Notes under the pieces: generated by a model
The model's input: only the letters and a program-made list of their open reading frames with translations
Databases searched by the model: none
What the model was told of the DNA's origin: nothing
In this document: piece by piece, positions 48,601 to 61,375 of the stretch
Numbering within the stretch: the stretch's first letter is position 1
Layout: the number at the start of each line of letters is the position of its first letter
Position numbers and translations under genes: made by a program
Assembly: GCA_963691655.1 (NCBI GenBank)
Contig: OY829329.1
Coordinates: 7,826,708-7,890,707, forward strand
Source of the DNA: Toxonevra muliebris
Taxonomy: Eukaryota; Arthropoda; Insecta; Diptera; Pallopteridae
Direction of reading: 5' to 3'
Length of the DNA stretch: 64,000 nucleotides

Positions 48601-50359
48601 GTTGCAATCAATTCTACACATATCTATTCGTACTTGTCTGGAATGTTATGCCTACCTTTTTCAAGCTTTTGTTTTTTGCTGTTGTTGGTGTTGGTGCTGA
48701 TGTTTGCGTTGTGTGCAGTTATGCTCCAATTGATATTGTCGTTCAAATTATGCGAAAAACTGAAAAAGTATATAATTCACACTAAAAAACAAGTGGTAGA
48801 TAATACATTGGTTTTGCGTGTTGAGCACATTATTTTATCTAATCTTCCTTTCGAAATCAATGGAATATTTCTTCATTTTTTTTTAGATAATAAATATTCG
48901 TTCATTGGAAAGGATTTATGAATGTACAAAATTGAAATACAATCAAAATTTTCTTTTAACTTTACAATATAACTTTTTAGGCTTTCACAAAAATACTTCA
49001 CTCTATAAATATTTTATAGTGTTTTGTAATTTTCACACGAAAAAGTTTTCGAATTGCGACAACGCCCCAAAAAAAGGTAACGTAAACTCAGAAGAATATC
49101 GTTTTTTTTTTATATTATTTTTGCTTTGCTTTTTCTATACAAATTTACATTAAACAAAAATATCACAAACTCACAGCGTATAAACGAACGTTGCTCTCGA
49201 TCAATGAAAAATTAACTCTGACTCTTATGTTTGCCAAGTGAGTCGTTTTGAACCCAGTTAATACTGAACAAGAGACAACTACTCTACGTCGGCCAACTGA
49301 ATACCTGCTGTTGTTGCTGTCAAGCGTTGTTTCTTTCTCATGCACAACAATTTTGTTAACACTTACACTACTAACCAACGTCGTATGTGTGTGTGTGCGT
49401 TAGTATGAAAAACAAAAAGAAAACAAAACTTCACGGCCTCTCACAGTTGGAAAATTCAAAAACTCAAAAAGAATTATTTAACTTAACGATTTTTTCCCGC
49501 ACGTATGTAAAATGTAACTCCAACAACGACGACGTTAGTTACTAAACTAAAAAAAGCCACAACTAGCGTACCCCATGTTGGCAAGATACTCTACGAGTGT
49601 ATGAGACTACGAGTGTACACTCACCACAACCACGTATGTAATTTGGATCAGAGAACTATAGACTCTCTACTGCTAGTTTGCAACTGTATTGTTTTTGGTT
49701 TGTTGCCTAATTTACTAGCAAAATATTGAGTTGCTTAATGTATATATGTGACTGCTTTCAACCGTTGAGTTAAATATCTCACTATCGTCTGCTACCTTAG
49801 TATCAGTAACGTGTGCATGTGCATACGCGTTTGGTGTGGGTGCTTTGAGTTAACCCAATGAAATATGAGTTTATTATTTTTCATGCTGTTAACCTGATTG
49901 AGCATTTTTTAACTGATTGATTCAACTTTAAAGGATTGCCAACTATTTTTAAAATACTGTCAAACAATTCGGGTTTTTATATTGCTTAAAGTTGGTTTCG
50001 ATTACATACGAACTTTAAATAGTTACGAATTATTAATTTGAAAACAAGAGAAATTAGCTAACCAGAATTGAAAAGGCAATTTTCATTATATTTTATTAAA
50101 AAAAAGAAGAAAAAAAGTGTGCAAAATATTTTCAAATTAGTGCAATTCAATAACAAGCTCATCATATGGTGCTATGGTATCCAGTTGTGGTGCACTGCCA
50201 GTAACTCGAACGTAAAAAATCTACAGGTAACATAAAATAAAACGCTGCCTCTACATCTCCATTATTTTTAGTTCACAAGCAATTGATTTAAATTTAAAGC
50301 CTTTGAGTAGATTATTGTTAAAGAAAATTAAATAAAAACGGAATAATCCAAAATATCTA

Positions 50360-50960
50360 GAAAGGGTACAAAGGTCTGTAGAGATTTGTATTACTAAGGA
50401 ATTACTCTCACTGCGGAACAAGCTATACTTCTCAACAAACGGAACTAGCTATACATCATACTGAAAATAATATCTCAATCCATGAACCCAATTTTCGCTT
50501 GTGCATCGTTTTGGTACCAGTACTCCATTTTACTAAAACACTTCAGTTATTATACATTTGGAAAACGTACAATAGATCTTATAGGTCGCGGTATAACGAC
50601 AGCAATCTCTCTAATACAATACATTTGGAAAGCACTTTAAAGTGGACTGTAGGTAATATGAATCAAACTAGATGGCAGAGTTTGTAGTGGAGTCTTTTCT
50701 GAATGTCTGAAAATCAGCATTTCTTCCAGTCTCCCTGATCGCTGTAATGTTTTCCAAGCTGAAGCTATATTACTTTATCTGTCAGTCAAGCAGCTCTGAA
50801 GTCTCTTTACGCTGTTCTATGTTATTGTAAATCTCTGGACGAAATGGCCAAGGTGTTTTATATCCCTCTTTTCATGAGTTTCGGGTCAAGATGACAAATC
50901 TCTGCTATCAAAAAACAACTGCCTGATCGCAATCCTTAGAAGAAGTCCTAAGCTCCCGAG
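50360..50960 (+). pseudogene. Non-LTR retrotransposon relic (RT end and RNase H start)
   Basis: Plus-strand frames read ERVQRSVEICITKEL near 50360-50405, recalling the C-terminal reverse-transcriptase region of Jockey/LOA/R1-type elements. Near 50685-50760, GVFSECLKISISSSLPDRCN followed by VFQAEA is the start of the RNase H domain (GVYSE...SISLRLPDHCSVFQAE). Stops and frameshifts lie between and after them. It is a dead fragment without visible ends. Confidence 0.55.
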
Positions 50961-53624
50961 AGGAGTAGAAGGAGGAGAAAAAAAAAATAAAAAAAAAATA
51001 TTTGTAGCAAAATATAAAATTATGCTGTCAAATTTTTCTTTGGATATTTTTTTTTTACAAAAGAATTATGACTTTAAATCCAGTATCGCAGTATAATGAT
51101 AATACAAAGACATTCTAAAAAACATTTATTTACTCAAAATTGAATTTTTGACCTATTTCACTCTTATACTAAGTAATCCCTCTAATCCCCCTAAAGTGTA
51201 AAGGAAATGTATATTATTATAAAAAACATGTAATTGTGTAATAATCTAATGCCACTAATTGCAAGGAACCTTAATTGAATTATCATAACAATGCTCATAA
51301 GCGACAAACAGAATAGCCACAGTCAATTATGCAAACTGAGTCAAACATATTTCAACGAGAATGTATGCAAAATCATTTTCTTTCTTTTTTCTTCATCTGC
51401 ACAACCGAAGTATGTATCATACATAAGCACATATGAATGAAGCAATTCCATAATTAACAATTAATTTAAGCAGTTCACGCTTTGACCCTTTTTGGATGGC
51501 ATTAGCACGAGCTGATGCAATTATGCCACCATCTCGAAATTCATTCATTAGTTTCTGTCTTTTATCCGCTACGATGCGTTTGAAAATTTCATTGGTTAAT
51601 AAGATACAAAAATTAGTGTCAATTTAAGATCACATTGATATTAATATGCCCTTTGGTCTTTATTTAATTATTTTCCCCCTTTCCCCCCTTTTAACATCAA
51701 TTGTAAATGTAAATAAAGATGAAGCATAATTTTTTCAAATTTAACACAGAAACAGTTGTTTTTAGTACTTCTTTCGTTTAAGCGAGATTTACATGGCTGG
51801 CTCTTTTTTAGGTTTTTAAGGCACTAATACTTGTGCATATTATTAATGATGTAGAATGGTCGCCACTGATTATACAAAATAATCAAATGTCTTTAGAAAA
51901 ATTTGTATTAAACTCACCAAAAAGACGGATACAGAGAAGAGTGGAGAGTTGATGTAAGTACATAAAATGTTCAGCTTTTCATGACGAACTACTTTCCTTA
52001 GCTTTCAAAGTTGTAGGACTTCAAAATATTAAACTTACTTACCAATTGCCAACAGCGCACCACTGTGACCTTGAACTATGGTATACAAAATTTATAAAAC
52101 GTAATGTATAGACTACGCATTGTCGAAGCAATGGATCGTGTCAGCGCCCTCTTTAAAAAAAATCATTCATTCGCCGATGAGGAAATAAACTGTAATTTGT
52201 TGTTGTTGCCCTATTTTAATAATGTTTCTTCTTATTTCACCACTCATTTTATTGCCTCTTGTTCCATTTCATTTCATTCGTTTCAGTTTTTAAAGGCGGC
52301 GAAGAAATTCATTTTTAAAAACGAGAAGAGAGTGCAGCACTCTCCAAAATGGCGCGATTTACTTTTGACATTTCTTGTTATATTAAAGCAGAATTAGAAT
52401 ATGAAAAATTCCGAAAAACGACGAAAATTTATTGAAAATTTTGCAATGAAAAATATTTTTTGATCAATGAAATTAAAAAACAAAAAAAAAACGTTAGAAA
52501 ATCTCTCGCGTTTTCCCATTTTTTTCTTTCCAAATCGTGCCTCCTACTCCGGCCCGAAAAAATTACATTTTGTACTAAAATGAAATTAAAACAATTGATG
52601 ATTTTGGTAAAGCTTTGCTTTATTATTATAAGTTATTTAGCACATTTATACATTGCATAACTCAGTTTGTTTTGGTTTTTATTGCAATTTTTTAGGTTTT
52701 AAAACATTATTCTGGAATAAGAAATACAAATATATATAATATTTTCTTTTGTTTATTAATTAGTATTTAAGAAAAAATATAATAACAGTTTTTGAATTGC
52801 GTTCAAAGCTTTAAAAAACATATACAAAAAATTCTAATGCTTTTGTTTAAATCTAATATTAAATTTTATTCTTTTTTATTTTAAATTAAAAAAATAAACA
52901 AATTTGAAAAGCTCGAAAATTTTTAACATAAAACTCACAATATACATTAATACGAAGTACTTTAGTAAATGTGGCAAATACTTTCAATGTTATAAGAAAA
53001 AAAACATTATTTTATTTTTATTTATGTAAATACAATAACTTGAGTGCATTACAACAGCAAAAAATGACAAATAAAGAAAAACTTAAACTTTTAGTTCACA
53101 CATTCAGATGTTTCGTTATTGAAATAACACACAAAGTTCATATTTGGAAGAAATATATATTTTTTCCCGTTTTAGTTTTAACTATTCAAAAAGTAAAGAA
53201 CGTGCTAAATTCTAGTTTGAAATTTAAAAATTTAAAGTACACAGTGACAAACATTTTCCATTCATTAATTATAAAATGAATTTAACAAAAAAAAAAAAAA
53301 AGTAACGAGATAAAAGCAGTTTTACTTTAGCTTTTGGGTCAACCACAGTTCAATCTATCGAATTCTGAACTCCTTGAGCGTATTCACTTTCCACAATGCA
53401 CTGAATTCCATATCCTTTCATTTTCTTCAAACACTCTCGTACGCACACTATACAAACTCTGTGGTTGTTGTTGTAATAACGGTAGTGTAGTCTTTAATCG
53501 ATGTTGAGTGAAGACATGCGCGTCTCCACGCTACAATGGAAACATTTAAAATAAAAAAAGTAGAAAATGAAAGGAAATTTTAGAAAATATACAAATTGTA
53601 AATTTATAGAAGCAGGAAGCAATT

Positions 53625-55973
53625 TTACACGTCAACGCACGTAATTTCAATGTCCTGGAAGAGCTCTCCTTTCCAAGCAACCACAAGACAATAGTGCTGA
53701 AACAATTGTGTCAACAATTCAGCCTCATCTAACATTTCCAGCTTTTCGACACGCAGACGTTCATCGGCCGCTATGCTCTGATACACTTGTATCATATCCC
53801 AGGCACGGCTGCCACTCCAGCCACACTCTAAAAATCTCGCGATTTGCGTATCGAGTGACATGCACGAATCAACACCGGCCAAACTGCAACCGCGAGTACG
53901 TAAATTATTCAACATTACTTCGCCGAATCTGTCGTTCATATTGACCTAAACATAAAAATAAATAGAAAATTGGAAATTTCATTAATGATCATTTTTACCT
54001 CTCATGAAGGTAACAAAATACATATGAATTTAATTTAGGGCCATTTCACAATGGTAACAGTTGCAGCGGAGACAAATGTGTTTTTCTCCCTTGGTCATGT
54101 GTCATTCGCCGCCAGTGATTGAACTTACTCTCTTAATCTCTACATTTTGTTTTTTTTTTTTCATTTTATATGGGGAAACAACAACAATTCTGTCTCTAAT
54201 GTGGAATGGCTCTTAGAACTCTTCAAAATAAAAGAGTATTAATGATATAAAAAGTAATAATAACTCACCTGCTCATAATTGACAATTACAGCTGTGGTGA
54301 ATTTGTTGGCAATCCATTTGAGTAAATTTTTGCAATTTTGCGCTTCGATATAAACAAGCACACATTCAGCCAAGAATATCGTTGGTAGTGTATAATCAAT
54401 ATCTGCCTGTTGCAATTTATTATCAACCTCATCGGTATTTCGCAAATCTACGCCCATCAAATGATAATTCGGGGCATGTAAGTCTGTAGTGCTCAAACGC
54501 ACCTCACCATCCTCATCATGGATCTTGGCGAGTAGTGCTTTGTTACGTTTGATTGTATAGCATTTGCGTGCTGTGACTGTGGGAAAATCCAATTCGATGA
54601 AATTCTTCACCTGGTACTGAGTGTCGCGTAAGCGAAAATATAGCGTGTCAAAACCACAGCCAAGATTAATAATTTGGCAATTTCCATCGGTTTTCTATAT
54701 ATGGAGAAGTAAAAAATTTATTATTTTTTTTTTATTTAACTTTTTTTATATTCACTAAGGTTCAGCTGTTTTTAGTTTTAGTTTGGCTTAAAAGGCTGAC
54801 TATGGTTTTGATCCAAATGGCACCAAATGTCAGTATTCCAAAACAACATTCAAGAATGAAAACTATAAAGTTTCAGTTCAATTGATTAAAGCATTTATTC
54901 TCAAATGCCTACATAAAAATACTTTTGGATGGCCAGCTTATTTTGGCGTCTCCTTTAATACCAAAAATATAAGTATTTAGAGTCGTTTTCTTTTTATTCT
55001 AATTTGTTTAATTGATCATTCTAACCAGTTTTATTCCTGCATTGAGCATCCTGCTCAAAGGTAGTTACAAGTAGAAAGAGATAAAAGTTTACGTAAACTG
55101 TACTAAATAAAATCATTAACTTTTTTGGGTTGTTGCATAATCGGTATTGAAAAATATATGTATATACATGCATGCATATTTATCATAAATTATAAGTGTG
55201 AGACATGAATATATCTATATATCTTTTCAAGATATTTACAATACACAAAGGATCTTATCCTTTGAAATATTTTGCTGGAATCGACTTTTTTTCGTTGCTT
55301 AATCAAATAAAAGACTTTTGAATACAGACACCGCAAAGAGTAATAAGATTCAGGGTCATCGTCAGCCTCTTCTACCAAAAAAAAAAAAAAAAAACAGAAA
55401 AGACAAAAGAACAATATGAAACAAAAAAACAAGTGTCTGCTGATTTTTATATGCAACAGGATGTGTGCATGTTGCACGCATATTCAATAAAATTCATCAT
55501 GTCCACCTCTTCTCAAACTAACCACATCAAAACTGCGCAGGAACTTAAACATCAAACCACCCATCCACTATTCCTTTCTTTTACTTAAAGTATCTAACTA
55601 CCTACCAACCACACACCCCATCAGTCTCAGCTGTTGATGTTTTTTATGCTATTTTTAGAAACTATAATTTGCCCTCTTCGTCGTCGGGGGGAAGTTGCCA
55701 ACCAAGTCTACAACAAATATTTGCAATTGCATTTCTACTTCTACTACTACTGACCTTCAGGAACTTTTCTATACACATTTCCACGCCCTTGACTCGTGCA
55801 TAATAGCCTCGATTTATCTCCGGCGCCTTACGCTCTTGCTGGCGTGCAAAGCATTGAATATAATTGTCCTCCCAATAGCCTAAGCGCACAGCGCAACGTT
55901 TGCATTCACTAGCATCGTCATTGGTGGCAATGACTGCTTCATCGCAAGGATGAAATGTACCAGCAGGTTCCAT
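53625..55973 (-). CDS. LCMT1: Leucine carboxyl methyltransferase 1 (PP2A methylation)
   Basis: SAM-dependent enzyme that methylates the C-terminal Leu of the PP2A catalytic subunit, steering assembly with B-type subunits in the cytosol. Coding exons are 55755-55973, 54269-54694 and 53625-53945, all in phase 0, giving 321 aa (human about 334). Exon 1 has CKRCAVRLGYWEDNYIQCF and RKAPEINRGYYARV, the conserved N-terminal substrate pocket. Exon 2 has the SAM motif IINLGCGFDT, then ELDFPTVTARK, GVDLRNTDE and LPTIFLAECVLVY. Exon 3 gives the join NYEQVNMNDRFGEVM, then RGCSLAGV and LLTQLFQHYCLVVAWKG. The first intron (1060 bp) is the only long one. No damage is seen. The gene stands alone on the minus strand. 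Confidence 0.95.
53946..54268. other. LCMT1 intron 2, containing a MITE
   Basis: This 323-bp intron has more than half its length occupied by the 175-bp MITE at 54038-54212. Confidence 0.85.
54038..54212. mobile_element. 175-bp MITE with TTA target duplication
   Basis: The left end GGGCCATTTCACAATGG and the reverse complement of the right end GAGCCATTCCACATTAG are imperfect inverted repeats. TTA flanks both ends (54035-54037 and 54213-54215). The interior contains TTCATTTTATATGGGGAAAC, also found in the inverted repeat at 23752-23887. It looks like a short PIF/Harbinger-type (Tourist-like) non-autonomous element. Confidence 0.65.
54695..55754. other. LCMT1 intron 1
   Basis: The 1060-bp intron is AT-rich with a poly-A run at about 55375-55394. 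No other feature is recognised. Confidence 0.8.
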
Positions 55974-58333
55974 TGTATGTCCTGCTCACTGGTTATCGGG
56001 GGGAAAGTTTCACACACTTGGTTTACGGAACTGTAAATGGGGACAATGAAATTATTTTCCTTGGCAAGAACACTGCAATTTCGTCACCTAAATGCTAACC
56101 TTGAGTTCGTTCCTGAAATACGCAATGTCTCAGCTGTTCCCTTGCACAAGATTGTCCTTTGCGTTCTTAGGTGCGGTCGCCAATTATTAATTCTCTTTGT
56201 TTTACCCGCTTTCTTCGATTGCAATCAATATTTTCTCCAAGCACTTTTTTATTTAATAATGTATTTATTATTTTATTTATTTATCAAGAAGCTGGATTTT
56301 AAAAGAGTTGAACTGTTTTGGACAAGGAGAACTTGATTTTTCTTTTATACAATTTTGACAGTTTGTGTCTCTTCCTCCTACTAAGGTTGCCAATGCTCCT
56401 CATTTTATGTAGTATTAATGCCGGTTTGAAAATAAATACTTTGGAAAAAGTTAATATTTTATTCTCAACGTAGTAATGAAACTGTTAATGAATTGCATTG
56501 AAAATGTATGAAATATTTCTAAAATATTGCTTTGCAATTAATTAATTCTATTCGTCATCGCGAAAAAATTGTCTGTAGTAATTTTCATTTCATTGAGTTG
56601 GCAACTCAATTTTTGGTGAGAAATGATATGCCGCTCTCATTCGTTTTTGTTGTAGCTCGAAGTCGATTCGATGACAGTTTGACGGCCTTTGGAGTGTGAA
56701 TGATTTTTTGTCGGCGTAAAACTCAAACTGGCGTGCTGCGTTGCCAACTCATTTTTAAAAAGTAACGTACCATTTAATTCAATTAGGAATACGAGTAGAA
56801 GAGCTCAACCAAAATCGACGAACACTATTGACGCAAGCAAAAATTAACATACGTTTGATTAGGTTTCTTCGCCCGAGTGTCAACATACACAGAGCTAATA
56901 TGATGTCAAAAGATTTCATAGCATAACACATATTTTGGTCTAGGGATTTGTGAGTACAATCAAACGTATTCCTTCTGTTATGCTCTGATTAGGACACCAA
57001 TCAAAATGGTTGATCCATCCAGACGTATTTGGGGCACTGCGTTCTTCCAAAGCTGCATTCAAATCCAATTTATTTTAATAATAAAGTTAAAACCAGGCAG
57101 TTGGTAACTTAACGATACATTACGTTTGCATCCTTGAGCCTTTACCCTAAAAAAGTTATTCATTCGTCATTTGAAATTGAATTTTAAGATTGGCGTGAAT
57201 TTTTAATGAATCGCGTAGATTCAAATTTTTTAAAGCATTTGACAAAATCAAAGGTCAAATATAATTGCCTTACCTCAGTTTGGAATTAAATTACTAAATT
57301 AGTCTCTTAAATATTAACAATTTATTTTATATCAATTTTCTTCAATATCGGGAATTTTGTTGATTACATTTATTTTTATAATTTTATTTTGAGAATATGC
57401 ACGACTATATATTTATAATTTTTAATTAAACAGAAGTATTACTATATACAAAATATGATTTGAATGTAGAAATCTTTCTAATACAAAAAAAAAAAAAGAA
57501 TGAATAATAATGATAATAGAGTTTCATGTATTATATAATTTTAGAAATATTTATATTTTTATTTGTTCGTACTTCAATACAATAAAAGAACTAAATTTAT
57601 AATTATGGATAAGCTTAGTAAAATTTAATAATTCTAAACCTAAAAACCTAAAAATTATGAATGTATAGTATATTTATCAAACTCATAGATTCAGCAAATC
57701 AGTCTAGAGAATTATTTTGAAGAATGTTTGTAAAATACATATTTTCTGAAACCCTATACAATATATAAATTCTATAAATCTATAACCTTATTAAAAAGAA
57801 ACTTCGTAGACTTAATATTCAATTTGATATAATTTTAGTAATTTCGCTAGGAGTTTTTTAACATACGATCTGATATAATCCTTTTATTTTTAAGTTATTT
57901 TTTGCAATGATATAATACTATTTGATTGATTATGTATTTTTGTAATAGTTCATTTCAATAAATGTTTATTCAGAATGAGTGAGTGTGCTAGGTTCAAGTT
58001 CCATAGATCTTATATGATTAGTTTAAACTGAGATTCTAGTCGCAGAGGGTCATATATAAAAAAACGTTGATAATATATTAAAACTTAAAGTTAAACATTA
58101 AACATTAAGAATTCCTTTGGATGCCATTAAATACTAGTTTTAGGAGCTGCTTTGGAGTAGACCTATAATTTACGAAGCCCTATTATTGAATTAAATGAAT
58201 CAATATTCGTTGCGTTATTCGTGAAGCTATTTGTCCGTGGAGTCCTATTTTTTCTCCCTACCTTTTACTTCCGTTTCAATTAATTTAGAGTTATACAATT
58301 TTTATAAAAATGGGAATCCCAGGAAAGTCGATT
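55974..58333. other. Intergenic region between bib 3' end and LCMT1 5' end
   Basis: The left end must carry the LCMT1 promoter, and the bib 3' UTR lies on the right (minus strand). No poly(A) signal can be chosen among many TTTATT matches. No coding frame is supported. Confidence 0.6.
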
Positions 58334-61300
58334 TCAGTTGGCTCGCATTTGCAGCATCCCATAATGTTGCTGCTGCTGCTGATGTTGTTGATGTACTTGT
58401 TGTTGTTGTACCATAAGTTGCTGCTGCTGTTGTGTTTGCTGTTGCTGCTGTGTTGCTTGCTGTTGCGATGGTGGTGGTGGTGGATGACCACCATGACTAG
58501 TACTCGTGGTATATGTCACAGCACAGGATGATATTGGTGGCGTTTGCGATACCACAACAGGTGCTGAAACTTTACGTTCCGATTGTGTACGCATTGGTTG
58601 TGGTACAATTTGTGTGTGATTTGGCTGCGGTGGTGGTGCATACATTAATATAGGTTCACCATTAGCATTGCGTGCTGGCGGAGTTACTGCAGAACCATGA
58701 TACGAGCCGTATGAGCTATCATCGGATTGTGCAGATTGACCGCGATTGCGTTGTACAGTCATGCCGTAAACGGAATCCGGGCGACGATCGAACTTCAAAT
58801 TGCCATCAATTGGAGTTGGGTTGTGACGTGTACCATATACGGGTTGAAATCCTTGTTGATTATCGGCAGTGGGTTGCTGTTGTTGTAGTGCCTGCTGCTG
58901 CTGTTGTTGTTGCTGATGAAGTTGTTGTTGTTGTTGTTGCTGCTGTTGATGCTGATGCTGTTGTTGTGTCTGTTGTCTTGTCGACCCTCGTATTCCATAT
59001 ATACCTTCTGAACGTTGTTGCAATTGATTTTGTACATTTTGATTTTGCAAATGTGATGATTGCGCTTGCGACTGAGTCTGTGCAACGCGCATCGGATATA
59101 AACTCTGTGCTGGCACCAATGGACCAGGACGCGGTACAATATCTCGATTTAGAGCGGTATTGCTTTTTGCATAAACCGATTGTGAGCGATTCAAACTAGT
59201 ACGTGTTAGAGTCGGTGAGCGACAGTACATGGAACGAGTTCCACCATAAAGCGGCTCTGGCTGTTCGAATTTGGTTAATGGTGGCGCAGTATATAGATTT
59301 TGGCAGTAGTTGCCACCAGGTACGACGGCAGTGTTACTTGCGGGTTGAACTTTGCCATTTGCTTGATTACGTTGATATGTACCTTGTGGATATTTATTTT
59401 GTAGATTTGGTTTTTCTATTTCGAGATCATAGTTAAGATCATCTTCTGAATGTATTGACGAAGAATCATTATCAATGCTAGATTTGCTGTGGCGTGAGCT
59501 GCGTCGTGAATTGAAAACATACTCATAGAGAATGCCAGATGATATTCCACCGACTAGAGGTCCAAACCAATAAACCCAATGATTTTCCCATTTGTTTAGT
59601 ACAAACGATGGTCCCAACGAGCGTGCAGGATTTAGATAAGGCATCTGTAAATAGAAAATAAAAAAATAAAATATGTGATGAGTAAATATGAAAGGCATTT
59701 AATATTTCTTATCGTACTTATTTTACTTCTATTTACTTTTATTATACATTCAATTGCCAGTTCTTCAAAATGTTAGCTGCTTCGCATAATTCAATTTCTG
59801 AGCATTGATTTGGTTTCAATATTAAACGCAAACCTTATCACATTTATCGAATGTCCGTACCAGAAACCAGTATTAGGAGCAAATAAATATTTAATGATTA
59901 TATCTAGTAATAATTTTCTCTTGTTTTGTTTGTTTTACATTCAAAGAAGAAGCTTATGCATTTTAAAGAAAAATTAATCCCCATACAAAGTGTATGATAA
60001 AAATGACAAATACGATAATTTGGCGATTATGTTGGAATAAAGGGAGAGCTTAGTGATATACATACTGTTTAAGATTCAATTTTCGATCATCGAGAAAGGT
60101 TTTCTTAAAGCTATAGCACGCTTTAAAAAAAGAGTCAAAATTATTAATAGCAAATCGGACAATTGAGATATAACGCAACTTTCATCCGTTGTTTATGAAT
60201 TTATAGAGCTAAGGATTTCGTTCAAAATTTCCACGCCGCGGTTTTTCCGGCCGAGGTTTTTTTTTTATTTTTTTGCAACCATTTTGCTGAAAGACTTGGA
60301 AAATTTAAATAAAACTCAAGAAGGGGAGAATACGTTAAAAAGGTAAGCCAAAGTGAAGTGATAACACACAAAAAGAAAAATTTAACTTCTGTTGAATAAT
60401 AACCGATTTGAAAAATATATTTATTTAACATATGAAATAGATTTTTAAACAGTTAAAGTGTACTTCAAGTTCTTACACTGATTTTTCATACAAAAAAAAT
60501 AAATAAATACCTATACCATTTAAATATATTAACTTAGCAACAGAAAACTCTCGTTATGTGCAAATCTTGAACACATGATTTTTTAATTAAAGTACAAAAT
60601 GAGAAGCAATGAACCACTAAAACAATACTCAAAAGAAACAAGAAACAAAATCATGTTTTGAAGGACATTGGAGATGTTGTTTTGTTTTGCAGCTTTTTTT
60701 CTCGGTCAAATGAGGCCCCATCATCATCATCGTCTTCATCTGATAGTTTGCATAAGCTTCCGACTTTGAAGTTATTTAGTTTTTTTTTTTTTTTAACATA
60801 AAATATGCCGCACATTAATATCTGCCCTTTGTCTGTATGCCTTTCTATACATACATTCGTATATATTTATTTTGGATGCAGCCAATGTATACATAATTTT
60901 ACAACATCCACTTTAGTCGATTCTCTGATTTTTTAATATTCATGCGTACGATCAGTGAACATTCCAAAGCGGCAGGTGCTTTCGTAATTTTATATTGTCG
61001 GCCTGATGTCGAGTTTTTCTTAAATGAGGTGAAGCTAAATATTTAAAGATTTCTCAGTTGTCACACTAGCGCTTCTCTTTTTCGATTTGGTTGATTTCAG
61101 TTCTTTGCATTCTATAGATTTCCTAAATATTTAAGTTTTACCTTTTTTCTAAACTTCTTTTACCTACCGATACAAAACTGCATGCACTGTATGCTGCTCC
61201 AATCAGTATAGCTGAATTGCCCATAAACTTCTTCAATGAATCGGTAGAGACGAAATAAGTTAGCACAACAATAAATGTTAAAATAAATTCCACACCAAAA

Positions 61301-61375
61301 CGTTCCCAGGCCGCTAAGGATGCACTATGTGAAATGGCAGCTTGCAAATTACCCTGATAACCTGGAACTGTGACA
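58334..61375 (-). CDS. bib: big brain, last two exons (5' part outside the window)
   Basis: Neurogenic membrane protein of the MIP/aquaporin superfamily that promotes Notch signalling, in flies as a cation channel or adhesion factor rather than a water channel. Coding exons 61168-61375 and 58334-59644 join in phase 0 (SACSFVS then MPYLNPARS). The first starts with VTVPGYQGNLQAAISHSA and contains a membrane span (FILTFIVVLTYFVST). The second carries the second pore signature NPARSLGP, the last span (WVYWFGPLVGGISSGILYEYV), then a very long cytoplasmic tail with SSIHSEDDLNYD, NYCQNLYTAPP, YGGTRSMYCRSPTLTR, two poly-Gln/His regions, QSAQSDDSSYGSYHG and the end HYGMLQMRAN. The first three spans and the first NPA motif are encoded right of 64000, since a leading T completes a codon from an upstream exon. 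The gene is therefore partial by window, not broken. Confidence 0.95.
58345..58990 (-). repeat. CAG/CAA trinucleotide tracts coding poly-Gln in bib
   Basis: Runs of CAA/CAG codons on the minus strand are at about 58360-58480 and 58870-58985. They encode poly-Gln broken by His, Leu and Ala in the bib tail. The same tail in Drosophila also has poly-Gln, at different lengths, so length variation is expected. Confidence 0.85.
59645..61167. other. bib intron (1.5 kb)
   Basis: This intron lies between the two bib exons seen. It is AT-rich with no feature beyond short homopolymers. Confidence 0.8.

Larger units (their letters stand above)
43841..53624. other. Gene-poor 9.8 kb between Gli and LCMT1
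   Basis: No protein gene is supported. Part of it must carry Gli leader exon(s). A minus-strand donor (TAGTAGT then GTAAGTGTT, around 49357-49369) is a candidate exon end, but no coding test is possible. Transposon remnants are at 44385-44740, 45395-45538 and 50360-50960. CATACATA/GTACGTAC microsatellites occur near 46480-46540, and AT-rich filler occupies the rest, including 46.5-48.5 kb and 51-53.3 kb. Confidence 0.6.

Noticed and set aside
52104..52397. 97-codon plus-strand frame
   Set aside because: Composition is mixed Phe/Leu from AT-rich DNA; no motif or transcription context.
58672..59199. 175-codon plus-strand Val-rich frame
   Set aside because: Antisense of the bib poly-Gln tail; Val/Ala runs are reverse-complement CAR repeats.
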